Positions 27,394 to 35,742 of a stretch of 64,000 nucleotides of DNA are shown here, piece after piece. A model generated the notes under the pieces. That model was not told the origin of the DNA, ran no database searches, and was given only the letters and a program-made list of their open reading frames with translations. Every line of letters starts with the position of its first letter. The stretch's first letter is position 1. The position numbers were made by a program, and so were the translations under genes. Source of the stretch: Lacrimispora xylanisolvens (GTDB taxonomy: Bacteria > Bacillota > Clostridia > Lachnospirales > Lachnospiraceae); NCBI GenBank assembly GCA_017084465.1, contig CP070896.1:4019501-4083500 (forward strand), given 5' to 3'.

Positions 27394-28892
27394 GAAAAGA
27401 AACCATTTTCACACTGAAGAATCTTTACAGGGACGATATGAATCTGTATGGCTATCATTTTGGCAAAGGGGAAAAGTCGGCCTGTATCGTAGGCGCCTGC
27501 AGAGGTAACGAGGTACAGCAGCTTTATATCTGTTCCCAGTTAATCAGACAGCTGAAAGAGTTAGAGGAGCGGGGAGCCATCATTAAAGGCAATGAGATTA
27601 TGGTGATTCCCACAGTAAATACAGCCTCATTAAACGTTGGCAAACGGTTCTGGCCTACCGATGATTCGGACATTAACCGCATGTATCCGGGAGACGGTAG
27701 CGGAGAAACCACGAAACGGATTGCAGCGGGCATCTTCGATGCAGTAAAAGAATACAGCTATGGAATTCAGTTTACCAGTTTTTATATACCCGGTAATTTC
27801 GTACCACATGTGCGTATGATGGATACCGGATTTCAAAATCCCAGTCTTGCCAATCTCTTTGGGCTTCCCTATGTGGTGGTCCGGGATGCCAAGCCATTTG
27901 ATAAGGCAACACTGAATTATAACTGGCAGTTAAAGAATACCAGCGCATTCTCCATCTATACCAGCGGAACGGATCAGATTGACGAACCCTCTGCCCGTAT
28001 GGCGGTGGCTTCTGTGCTGCGGTTTTTAACCCGTATGGGAATGGTGCGTTACACCAGTCACAGCGGCTATATAGCAACCGTTCTTCATGAAAGCGATTTA
28101 TCCAGTGTCAGGACAGACTGTGCCGGCATATACCGTCCCCACGTAAAGCCAGGCGAGGAAGTAAGCAGGGGAGAGATTCTGGCAGATATCCTGGATCCTT
28201 ATGAAGGTGAAATTATAAGTCAGATTCTTGCGCCTACGGAAGGAATCGTATTCTTTTCCCATTCCCAGCCGTTCGTTACTGAGGGGGTATTATATTTAAA
28301 ATTATACGGCGGCTTCATGAATAATGTGCCGGTAACAATGGAAAGGAGAGCGGACATGCAGTATGCTGCTCTGGAGCGTATGCTCATTAATTCAATTATG
28401 GAAGTACAGATGAAACTGGGATATGAAAAGGAAGTAATCCGGTTTTATTATCCTGAAAAAGCATTGCTTAATATCCTGAAAGCAGGAGATTCGGATGAAG
28501 AAATAAAAGATGCACTGAAAGAATTCAAAGCTTATGTAAAAGACCGGCTGGGTGAAATAAAAATCACAAAAAGTCAGGATCGGTTCTGCTTTCTCATTCC
28601 CCCCGAAGGGGCGCAATATGTCTGGGAGCAGGAAGAGGAGAACGGGTTTTTAAGAGAATTTATTGAGATTATTGAAAAGCCTGGTGTACAGCTGGAAGAT
28701 ATTAAAAATGTATTTTCCAGATATTCAGACGGCAAATATATCTGCGTAAGCTGTGACGGGGAAGAATGCGATTTTATTTTATATTTCCAAGACCCCTCCA
28801 GGGATTCATACCGTTATTTCATTAAATTCCATGATAATCATGGGACATACCACAGATTTCTGTCAGAAGACGTGAAAGATATGGGATTCTAA
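27390..28892 (+). CDS. M14-like pseudoenzyme running in frame into DUF3877
   Basis: Residues 1-310 are a second copy of the M14 aspartoacylase-like fold, aligned along its length with the upstream protein. However the zinc-site HGDE is CRGNE (His to Arg), DLHAS is QFTSF (His to Thr), and the glutamate of VVEMG is gone. It should not bind the catalytic zinc. NRMYPGD is kept. From residue 323 the frame continues without a stop into a DUF3877 domain, which has its own ribosome binding site and ATG. So this is either a genuine fusion or two genes whose stop codon was lost to an indel. Start overlaps the upstream stop (ATGA). Confidence 0.7.
   Translation: MRKETIFTLKNLYRDDMNLYGYHFGKGEKSACIVGACRGNEVQQLYICSQLIRQLKELEERGAIIKGNEIMVIPTVNTASLNVGKRFWPTDDSDINRMYPGDGSGETTKRIAAGIFDAVKEYSYGIQFTSFYIPGNFVPHVRMMDTGFQNPSLANLFGLPYVVVRDAKPFDKATLNYNWQLKNTSAFSIYTSGTDQIDEPSARMAVASVLRFLTRMGMVRYTSHSGYIATVLHESDLSSVRTDCAGIYRPHVKPGEEVSRGEILADILDPYEGEIISQILAPTEGIVFFSHSQPFVTEGVLYLKLYGGFMNNVPVTMERRADMQYAALERMLINSIMEVQMKLGYEKEVIRFYYPEKALLNILKAGDSDEEIKDALKEFKAYVKDRLGEIKITKSQDRFCFLIPPEGAQYVWEQEEENGFLREFIEIIEKPGVQLEDIKNVFSRYSDGKYICVSCDGEECDFILYFQDPSRDSYRYFIKFHDNHGTYHRFLSEDVKDMGF
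28356..28892 (+). CDS. DUF3877 protein, possible independent start
   Basis: The C-terminal 178 residues of the preceding frame match DUF3877 of Lachnospiraceae from its usual beginning (MQYAALERMLINSIMEVQ, KLGYEKEVIRFYYP). AAAGGAG lies seven bases before ATG 28356, ideal spacing for an independent start. Function unknown. Confidence 0.6.
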   Translation: MQYAALERMLINSIMEVQMKLGYEKEVIRFYYPEKALLNILKAGDSDEEIKDALKEFKAYVKDRLGEIKITKSQDRFCFLIPPEGAQYVWEQEEENGFLREFIEIIEKPGVQLEDIKNVFSRYSDGKYICVSCDGEECDFILYFQDPSRDSYRYFIKFHDNHGTYHRFLSEDVKDMGF

Positions 28893-28912
28893 AATTCACA
28901 GGAGGAGAAACC

Positions 28913-29446
28913 ATGCATAAGAAAACATTAATTGCAGTCTTATTTACAGGGATCTTAATTGCGGGATCAGCCAGCTTTCCGGCAAAGGCTGACACCGTTT
29001 CAGCAAGCGAAAACATACCGCTGATAGAACCCCTTATCATAAATACTATAAATGGACCGGGTGCCAGAATAAACGGGCCCTCTGCACCAAACCAGTCAGC
29101 AGCAGGAGATCAAGTGGTGTCCTTTGCAAGACAATATTTAGGTAACCCCTACCGGTATGGATGGACAAGCCTGACAGAGGGTGCAGACTGTTCCGGTTTT
29201 GTACAGAGTGTATATAAAAATTTCGGAATCAATCTGCCAAGAACCTCCCAGGATCAGGCAGCTGCAGGAGTGGATGCAGGCGGTATTGAAAATGCCAGAC
29301 CGGGAGATCTTATCTCATACATAGGCCATATCGGGATTTATGCAGGCAACGGCCAGCTGATTCATGCCAGCGGCCCCGAGGATGGTATTAAGATATCCAA
29401 TGTGGATTTTCAGCCCATTCAGTCGGTGAGAAGAATTTTAAACTAG
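28913..29446 (+). CDS. Secreted NlpC/P60 peptidoglycan endopeptidase
   Basis: 177 residues with a cleavable signal peptide (MHKKTLIAVLFTGILIAGSA, likely cut after AKA near residue 26), a short linker and one NlpC/P60 domain. The catalytic Cys is in ADCSGFVQSVY, the first His in GHIGIYAG and the third residue in LIHAS. It should cut gamma-D-Glu-diamino acid bonds in wall peptides. No SH3 or other wall-binding domain is present. It follows DUF3877 by 20 bases with AGGAGG. Confidence 0.92.
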   Translation: MHKKTLIAVLFTGILIAGSASFPAKADTVSASENIPLIEPLIINTINGPGARINGPSAPNQSAAGDQVVSFARQYLGNPYRYGWTSLTEGADCSGFVQSVYKNFGINLPRTSQDQAAAGVDAGGIENARPGDLISYIGHIGIYAGNGQLIHASGPEDGIKISNVDFQPIQSVRRILN

Positions 29447-29453
29447 TAGAGAG

Positions 29454-29491
29454 AAAACGTATTGAGGATAAAACCTCATACGTTTTTTTTT
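29454..29491 (+). terminator. Terminator after the NlpC/P60 gene
   Basis: AAAACGTATTGAGG pairs with CCTCATACGTTTT across a short loop, followed by a T tract. Confidence 0.8.
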
Positions 29492-29493
29492 GC

Positions 29494-29892
29494 CTAAAGT
29501 GGTAAAAGCAGATACATGGTAAAGGAACCGGCAGCCAGAAGTACTCCATCGGAAGATGTAACTTCCACTCTGTTAACCACGGACCGTCTTCCTTTATGAA
29601 TGGCGTTTGCTTCCACAAAGATCTGGCCGGAGCTTATCCCTTTTAAAAAATCAATATTCCCATGCTGTGTGACATTGGCGTACTCGTAAGCATAGGCAGC
29701 CATACCCGATGTAATGTCACAAAGGGTAAAGATAAATCCCCCATGGAGATTTCCGTATAGATTTAAGGCACCTTCTGTAATTTCTAAAGTGATTTTTGAG
29801 TGTCCCGGCCATACCTCTAAAAGTTCGGCTTTCTCCACACCGCTTAAAGGGAGGATGTGACGCCGGATTCCTTCCATAATTTCTTCACGCAT
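29494..29892 (-). CDS. PaaI-type hotdog-fold thioesterase
   Basis: 132 residues of the hotdog fold, with the family core NLHGGFIFTLCDITSGMAAY and GRRSVVNRVEVTSSDG. These enzymes hydrolyse acyl-CoA, often aryl-acetyl or hydroxybenzoyl-CoA. ATG 29892 follows AGGAGGAAGACCAA; the open frame extends 19 codons further without support. Single gene, converging on the NlpC/P60 gene. Confidence 0.85.
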   Translation of the reverse strand: MREEIMEGIRRHILPLSGVEKAELLEVWPGHSKITLEITEGALNLYGNLHGGFIFTLCDITSGMAAYAYEYANVTQHGNIDFLKGISSGQIFVEANAIHKGRRSVVNRVEVTSSDGVLLAAGSFTMYLLLPL

Positions 29893-30029
29893 TTGGTCTT
29901 CCTCCTCTTCTTTATAAAAAGAATTTTCGTACTTTCTGCAATATATCATACTTTTTTGCCGGCGTACAAGCGGTAAATAAATATATGGTCAAAAACTATT
30001 GATCCGCGTTTACACATAGGAGGGATCGA

Positions 30030-30059
30030 TTGGATGTTATTTCGTACATGTTTTATAAT
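30030..30059 (+). promoter_or_regulatory. Promoter of the YkvI-type transporter gene
   Basis: TTGGAT at 30030 and TATAAT at 30054 are 18 bases apart, 83 bases before ATG 30142. Confidence 0.6.
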
Positions 30060-30141
30060 ATGACTATATTGTTAAAAAAACGACATAGTTCGACTTTCAC
30101 GGGGAGAGGGGTACTGGGTCGTCATAAAGGAGGATGGTATT

Positions 30142-31434
30142 ATGAGCACCGGAATTGCAGGTAACAGAAATCAAACCAGTGCAGTAGACTGGAAAACTGT
30201 AGTTGTATTTGTTTCCATTGCATTTAGTTCCCAGTGCGGGGGCGGATTTGCCGCCGGTTCTACACCCTGGTCCTATTTTTTTATGAATACGGGATTTTAC
30301 GGGATGCTGCCTAAAGTAACACAGCCTTATTTCTGCCTGTTTATGCCCCTTGTGGTAGCGGCAATCAACTGTTTTATTATCTATTTTTTTATGAAGTTTG
30401 CAATGGATTTTAAAACCTTTGACTATGGTGATTTTTTAAAGAAATATGGTTCCCGTTTTCTGGGAGGTAAGTTTGCAAAACCAATGCAGGTTGTATACGA
30501 GTTTAACTTTAACTGGCTCTTAATCGTATGCATGGCTCTTGCCTATTCTTCTTCCGGATCAGCGTTAGCAGAGCTTTCCGGAATGCCCTACCTCATTACC
30601 ACCTTTGCAGTGGGAATTATTATGTTTTTACTTTGCATGAAAGGAGCCGGTCTTGTAAGGAAAAATGCGGTTTTCATGAGTGCAGTGATCTTTGTTACTT
30701 TACTGGCAATTCACGTTCCAAATCTTATCTATAATATTACCTGCGGCAGACTGACAAGAGAATTGAGCGTGATGGGAGAATCCTTAAATCAGGGAATTAC
30801 ATCGGGAGCAGGAAGCTTCCTGAGTTACCTACTGACAGCTTTATGCTGGGCCTACATATTTTCCGGTCAGAATCTTGGTGGTTTCGGAGCCTATGTAAAT
30901 CACGCACAGCTGTTTAAAAATAAAAGCACGTTGCGCTGGTCCGTGGTTCTGTCTGTTATTTTAAACTGGATTTTCCTTGAGATCACGGTGGTCAATTTAG
31001 CCGCCAATTATTCTGAGGTATTAGAAGGCTGGAAAGCGGGAAAAGCGGTGTACACCATTTTGGTGGTGCAAAACGGATTCGGGGGAGAGCAGATGAAAGC
31101 GGTTTTACTTACCCTCATTACCATTTCCATCTTTTTTGCCACCATTTCCACAGCAATTAACTATGCTCAGGGATTTAATGACCGCGTGCTCAACTGGTAT
31201 CAGAAAAAAACAGGCGAGAGTACCCAGACAGCGGAAGCAAAAAGAAACAAAAGAGGAGCAATGCTCACTTTATTTTATATTATTTTTACCTGGGGAGTCT
31301 CGCAGGTAGGGCTTACCAGCCTTGTTTCCAAAGGACTTACGCTGGTATCCTATATTAATTTATTTACACTCATTATTCCCACCATCATAAATGCAGTAAT
31401 TGGCTGGCGGGATGGCGATTACTATAAAGAATAA
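30142..31434 (+). CDS. YkvI-type membrane transporter
   Basis: 430 residues with about ten membrane helices and an N-terminal glycine-rich segment (SSQCGGGFAAGSTPWSYFF) as in YkvI, a branch near the amino acid/sodium-nucleobase (LeuT-like) transporters. The substrate is unknown, probably an amino acid or related compound. ATG follows AAAGGAGGATGGTATT. The chemoreceptor gene starts 15 bases after its stop with no terminator between, so the two are likely one unit. Confidence 0.78.
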   Translation: MSTGIAGNRNQTSAVDWKTVVVFVSIAFSSQCGGGFAAGSTPWSYFFMNTGFYGMLPKVTQPYFCLFMPLVVAAINCFIIYFFMKFAMDFKTFDYGDFLKKYGSRFLGGKFAKPMQVVYEFNFNWLLIVCMALAYSSSGSALAELSGMPYLITTFAVGIIMFLLCMKGAGLVRKNAVFMSAVIFVTLLAIHVPNLIYNITCGRLTRELSVMGESLNQGITSGAGSFLSYLLTALCWAYIFSGQNLGGFGAYVNHAQLFKNKSTLRWSVVLSVILNWIFLEITVVNLAANYSEVLEGWKAGKAVYTILVVQNGFGGEQMKAVLLTLITISIFFATISTAINYAQGFNDRVLNWYQKKTGESTQTAEAKRNKRGAMLTLFYIIFTWGVSQVGLTSLVSKGLTLVSYINLFTLIIPTIINAVIGWRDGDYYKE

Positions 31435-31449
31435 ATAAGAAGGGGCAAT

Positions 31450-33477
31450 ATGATGGAAGAAAACAAGAGAGAATTGAAACAAAAGAACTTAGCGGGCAGA
31501 AGAATTAAGGACAAATTGGAGAACAAATCAATAAAAAAGAGGCTTCTTTATGGAATTATTGGTATGGCAGTTTCCATATCAGCCATCTACGGATTAATTA
31601 ACGGCATGATGTTTTACCGGGATGCAAAGAATAATATTGAGCTTCGTCTGACGGAATGTGCCACTGCCTACAGCCAGTCTGTGGAGAATTCCATTGACCT
31701 TTACAGAGCCAGAATTGAATTTATTGCACAGAATCCGGAGATTACAGATCCATCCTTAAGTAAGGATCAAAGGACCCAGTTACTGGCTGAGATTGCGAAA
31801 GACAACGGATTTGCAACTCTTTCCATTGCTGGTGCGGATGGAAAAACCAGCGATGGAGGGGATGCCAGCGAACGGGAGTATTTTAAACAGTCCATTGCAG
31901 GAAATACATATATATCCTCAACCATTGTAAGCAAAGTAACCGGTAAAACCGTATTAATTGTATCCGCAAAGGTAAAAAGTGATAAATATAATGGAATTGT
32001 CATTGCAACACTGGATTCAGATACCTTCAGCACAATGATTGATGGTGTGGAGGTTGGCAAGTCTGGCTACGGATTTATTATTGATAAAGAAGGAAAGATT
32101 ATTGCCCACAAAAACAGAGACCGGGTAAAAGATCAGACAAACTATATTGAAATGGCCAAAACAGATAAAAACTATCAGGGTACATCCGATGAAATGAAGG
32201 ACATGATAGCGGGTAAGACAGGAATACAGACGGTTAATTTTAAAGGGGTGAATATGACCACAGGCTATACTCCCATAAAGGGAACAGACGGCTGGTCAAT
32301 TGGTATAGTTACAAAGGAATCGGAGATGATGTCAAGCTTTCGGACCTCCCTTTTCACTACTATGATGATCACTCTGTTTATGATCATTCTGTCATTTGTA
32401 ATTGCATTCAGAATTGCAAAACCAATTGTGGAACCTATTTTAAATCTGGTTAACCGGATTCGCCTTTTAGAAGATGGAGATCTTCATTCTCCTGTTCCCC
32501 AGATTAATACGGGTAATGAACTGGAGACCTTATCCAAATCATTTACCGCTACAATCGCTACCTTAAACAGTTATATCAATGAAATTTCAGTTATACTCAC
32601 CAGTCTGGAAAAAGGAGACTGTACCGTCAGTGTAAACCAGGATTACAAAGGAGATTTTGTTCAGATCAAGGATTCTTTAAGAGGAATTATTTTAAATCTC
32701 AATTCGGTTTTAGGAAATATCCGTGTATCCTCTGATCAGGTAGCAGAAGGTTCCAGGCAGATATCCAGTGCTTCCCAGTCTCTTGCTACGGGAGCAACCG
32801 AGCAGGCTGCCACTGTGGAAGAGTTAAATGCTGCCATCTCCAATGTTTCCAGCCAGGCAGAGGAAAATGCGAAACGGGTAGAGAATGCCACCAGATTTGT
32901 AAAGGAAGCTGTGACAGGAGTCAGGGAAGGCAATGAATGTATGGATCAGCTGGACCGCTCCATGAAAGAAATCGGAGCAGCTTCCGAAAAGATTAAAAAC
33001 ATTACAAAGGTAATAGAAGATATTGCATTTCAAACCAATATTCTGGCTTTAAACGCTGCCGTGGAATCGGCCCGTGCTGGAGAAGCTGGAAAGGGATTTG
33101 CAGTGGTGGCTGATGAAGTACGTAATTTAGCAGCCAAATCTGCAGAAGCAGCCAAGCAGACCGCAGATTTAATCGGTTATTCCGTGGCTACTATTTCAGA
33201 AGGAGGAAAACTGGCTGACCAGTCTGCGGGAATTTTAAAAACAGTGGAAGAAAAAGCAGGTCTGGTTGATGACATTATTCATGAGATTGCCCTGGCTTCC
33301 GAAGCACAGGTTCAGGCGATGGAAGAGATTAACCAGGGACTGTCTCAGGTATCCACAGTGGTACAAAATAATGCTGCTACAGCCGAGGAAAGCTCTGCTT
33401 CCAGTGAGGAACTGGATTCCCTGGCTCAGGCACTGAAACAGGAAGTGGAGACTTTTAAACTGAGAAACAGCATGTAA
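31450..33477 (+). CDS. Methyl-accepting chemotaxis protein
   Basis: 675 residues. TM1 is at about 33-56, followed by a dCache-type extracellular sensor (about 57-296), TM2 (300-320), HAMP (320-375) and the cytoplasmic signalling domain with the hairpin tip EDIAFQTNILALNAAVESAR near residue 524. It should bind a ligand outside the cell and control CheA. Co-transcription with the YkvI-type transporter suggests a shared ligand. The C-terminus lacks a CheR-docking pentapeptide. Confidence 0.92.
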   Translation: MMEENKRELKQKNLAGRRIKDKLENKSIKKRLLYGIIGMAVSISAIYGLINGMMFYRDAKNNIELRLTECATAYSQSVENSIDLYRARIEFIAQNPEITDPSLSKDQRTQLLAEIAKDNGFATLSIAGADGKTSDGGDASEREYFKQSIAGNTYISSTIVSKVTGKTVLIVSAKVKSDKYNGIVIATLDSDTFSTMIDGVEVGKSGYGFIIDKEGKIIAHKNRDRVKDQTNYIEMAKTDKNYQGTSDEMKDMIAGKTGIQTVNFKGVNMTTGYTPIKGTDGWSIGIVTKESEMMSSFRTSLFTTMMITLFMIILSFVIAFRIAKPIVEPILNLVNRIRLLEDGDLHSPVPQINTGNELETLSKSFTATIATLNSYINEISVILTSLEKGDCTVSVNQDYKGDFVQIKDSLRGIILNLNSVLGNIRVSSDQVAEGSRQISSASQSLATGATEQAATVEELNAAISNVSSQAEENAKRVENATRFVKEAVTGVREGNECMDQLDRSMKEIGAASEKIKNITKVIEDIAFQTNILALNAAVESARAGEAGKGFAVVADEVRNLAAKSAEAAKQTADLIGYSVATISEGGKLADQSAGILKTVEEKAGLVDDIIHEIALASEAQVQAMEEINQGLSQVSTVVQNNAATAEESSASSEELDSLAQALKQEVETFKLRNSM

Positions 33478-33496
33478 AAATAACAGAGTTTATAGG

Positions 33497-33545
33497 AAGT
33501 CCGTTTTTTACGTCAGAATTATGGCGCAAAGAACGGACTTTTTTT
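33497..33545 (+). terminator. Terminator after the chemoreceptor gene
   Basis: AAGTCCGTT and AACGGACTT form perfect arms with a 26-base loop, followed by five T. Confidence 0.65.
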
Positions 33546-33547
33546 AA

Positions 33548-33576
33548 GTCATAATTTGTCCCACTTTTCATATATT
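33548..33576 (+). promoter_or_regulatory. Candidate sigma-E promoter of spoIIIA
   Basis: GTCATAATT (33548) and CATATATT (33569), 12 bases apart, resemble the sporulation sigma-E -35 (ATA core) and -10 (CATAnnnT) elements. The match is by eye; the known sigma-E control of spoIIIA in Bacillus supports it. Confidence 0.5.
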
Positions 33577-33597
33577 GAGGTAAGAGGAGGGATGAGA

Positions 33598-34605
33598 GTG
33601 GAGAGAAAAGACGAGCTGATCAATCTGTTTTCTAAAAACGTAAGAGAAATCTTAAACAAGGTAGCCTTAAACTTCGACGAAGTCCAGGAAATAAGGCTCC
33701 GTGTGGCTGCCCCTCTTATGCTGGTGTACAGAAACGAAGAGTATTATTTAACCGGATCAGGAAATATCAGCAAAAAACTGGAAGAAGCCTATCACATTAC
33801 AAAAAACGAATTGAAGGAAACCATGGAGTATATGAGCAACTACTCCCTGTATGCGTTTGAAGAAGAATTAAAGCAGGGCTTCCTTACTGTACAAGGGGGG
33901 CACAGAATCGGGATTGCAGGCAAGACAATCCTTGATGAGTCCGGGATAAAAACCATGAAATACATATCTTTTATTAATATCCGCCTTTCCCATCAGGTAA
34001 AGGGCTGTGCTTCTCCCATACTGCCTTTTGTCTATAAAAATCAAAGAGAGGTCTGCCATACCCTGATTATTTCTCCGCCCAGATGCGGAAAGACCACACT
34101 TCTTCGGGATTTAATCCGGCAGATATCAGATGGTTCCAGAGAGTTTGAAGGTATGAACGTGGGAGTAGTGGATGAACGGTCTGAGATCGGAGCCTGTTAC
34201 CAGGGAGCGCCGCAAAATGATCTGGGAATCCGCACTGATATTTTAGACTGCTGTCCAAAAGCAAAGGGGATGATGATGTTAATCCGCACCATGTCTCCCA
34301 GAGTGATTGCAGTGGATGAGGTGGGAAGCAGGGAAGACTTAGATGCCATCGAATACGTAATGAACTGCGGATGCAAACTCATCGCAACGGTACACGGCAG
34401 TTCCATCGAAGATTTAAAACAGAAGCCGGTGCTAAGAAGTCTTTTGGAGGAACGGATTTTCGAACGGTATATTGTCTTAAACAACTTAGGCAGAATCGGA
34501 AACATTGATCAGATCTTTGATTCCAGAGGAACCCAGTTGTATCAGGCCAATATATTTGGAACCGGGGTCCGGCCGGACAGGCAGGAGAGCAGGGCTTATG
34601 GGTAA
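33598..34605 (+). CDS. spoIIIAA: SpoIIIAA, ATPase of the spore feeding-tube complex
   Basis: A secretion-type AAA ATPase of the mother cell that powers the SpoIIIA-SpoIIQ channel during engulfment. Walker A is PPRCGKTTLL and the Walker B region reads VIAVDEVG. GTG 33598 is chosen because AGGAGG is seven bases upstream; ATG 33592 is only one base away from it. The end overlaps spoIIIAB by eight bases. Confidence 0.94.
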   Translation: MERKDELINLFSKNVREILNKVALNFDEVQEIRLRVAAPLMLVYRNEEYYLTGSGNISKKLEEAYHITKNELKETMEYMSNYSLYAFEEELKQGFLTVQGGHRIGIAGKTILDESGIKTMKYISFINIRLSHQVKGCASPILPFVYKNQREVCHTLIISPPRCGKTTLLRDLIRQISDGSREFEGMNVGVVDERSEIGACYQGAPQNDLGIRTDILDCCPKAKGMMMLIRTMSPRVIAVDEVGSREDLDAIEYVMNCGCKLIATVHGSSIEDLKQKPVLRSLLEERIFERYIVLNNLGRIGNIDQIFDSRGTQLYQANIFGTGVRPDRQESRAYG

Positions 34606-35128
34606 TATATGGTTAAGACTGGCAGGGGCAGCCCTTGTAATCGGATCCTGTTCCGGTCTTGGTTTTTATATGGCATCCCAGTGGAATGAGCATTTAAAAA
34701 CAGTGGAACATTTAAGAAAAATGATCTTCCTTTTAAAAGGGGAAATTGTCTATGCCAATTCTCCTCTGGCTGAAGCCTTTGAACGGACAGGCAGGAAAGC
34801 GGGGGGGCAGATGGGAGATTTGTTTTTAAAGGTGTCAGATCGATTGATGGGGCAAAGAGGGGAAAGCTTTTACGGCATCTGGCAGGAAGAAATTGACGGT
34901 CTTCCAAAAGAGGTGTGTCTATCCAGTGAGGATAAGCAGAATTTAAAGGGGCTTGGGGAACATCTGGGATATTTAGATACCGGAATGCAGGAGAGGACAA
35001 TCCTTCTTTATCTGGAACAGCTGGATCTGTCAATTGATTATCTAAGAAATCATAAACAGGAAAAGAGCCGGCTTTATACAAGCCTTGGCATCATGGGAGG
35101 TTTATTCCTGACCATTGTAATGTATTAA
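34598..35128 (+). CDS. spoIIIAB: SpoIIIAB
   Basis: Stage III sporulation protein, 176 residues, with one N-terminal and one C-terminal membrane helix around a helical GspF-like domain (NEHLKTVEHLRKMIFLLKGE). It partners the ATPase SpoIIIAA. ATG 34598 overlaps the spoIIIAA end in a different frame. Confidence 0.9.
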   Translation: MGNIWLRLAGAALVIGSCSGLGFYMASQWNEHLKTVEHLRKMIFLLKGEIVYANSPLAEAFERTGRKAGGQMGDLFLKVSDRLMGQRGESFYGIWQEEIDGLPKEVCLSSEDKQNLKGLGEHLGYLDTGMQERTILLYLEQLDLSIDYLRNHKQEKSRLYTSLGIMGGLFLTIVMY

Positions 35129-35138
35129 GGAGGATAGC

Positions 35139-35333
35139 ATGGGAGTCAATTTGATATTTAAAATTGCAGCAGTGGGAATTCTGGTTTCCGTCATCTGCCA
35201 GGTATTAAAACATAGCGGACGGGAAGAACAGGCATTCTTAACAAGCCTGGCAGGGCTCATTCTTGTGCTGTTCTGGCTGGTACCTTACATTTATCAGCTG
35301 TTTGAATCCATTAAAAATCTGTTTGCATTGTAG
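35139..35333 (+). CDS. spoIIIAC: SpoIIIAC
   Basis: 64-residue protein with two membrane helices, of the SpoIIIAC/AD family (LIFKIAAVGILVSVICQVLK, ALAGLILVLFW-type second helix). It belongs to the SpoIIIA channel in the mother-cell membrane. AGGAGG precedes the start. Confidence 0.92.
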   Translation: MGVNLIFKIAAVGILVSVICQVLKHSGREEQAFLTSLAGLILVLFWLVPYIYQLFESIKNLFAL

Positions 35334-35341
35334 GTGAGAAT

Positions 35342-35728
35342 ATGACGGTTGTTTCCATAGCTGTTGTGGGGATTGTGGCAGTGCTTCTGGCAGTTTCCCT
35401 AAAAGGAATGAAGGGGGAATACGGAACCTTTCTGGTCCTTGCAGCAGGGTTTTTTATCTTTTTTTATGGGGTAGGGAAGCTTAGCACAATTCTTGATACC
35501 ATGAAAGAAATCCAGTCCTACATAAAAATCAACAGCGTCTATCTGTCCACCCTGGTAAAGATGATAGGAATTACCTACATTGCAGAGTTTGCATCAGGAA
35601 TCTGTAAAGATGCAGGCTACGGTGCAGTGGGAACGCAGATTGAGATATTTGGAAAGCTTTCCGTACTGGCAGTCAGTATGCCAATTCTTCTGGCACTGAT
35701 TGAAACTCTTCAGGTATTTTTATCATGA
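35342..35728 (+). CDS. spoIIIAD: SpoIIIAD
   Basis: 128 residues with four membrane helices and the SpoIIIAC/AD core IGITYIAEFASGICKDAGY. Part of the SpoIIIA channel. It begins nine bases after spoIIIAC. Confidence 0.93.
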   Translation: MTVVSIAVVGIVAVLLAVSLKGMKGEYGTFLVLAAGFFIFFYGVGKLSTILDTMKEIQSYIKINSVYLSTLVKMIGITYIAEFASGICKDAGYGAVGTQIEIFGKLSVLAVSMPILLALIETLQVFLS

Positions 35729-35742
35729 CAGGAGGAAGGAAC

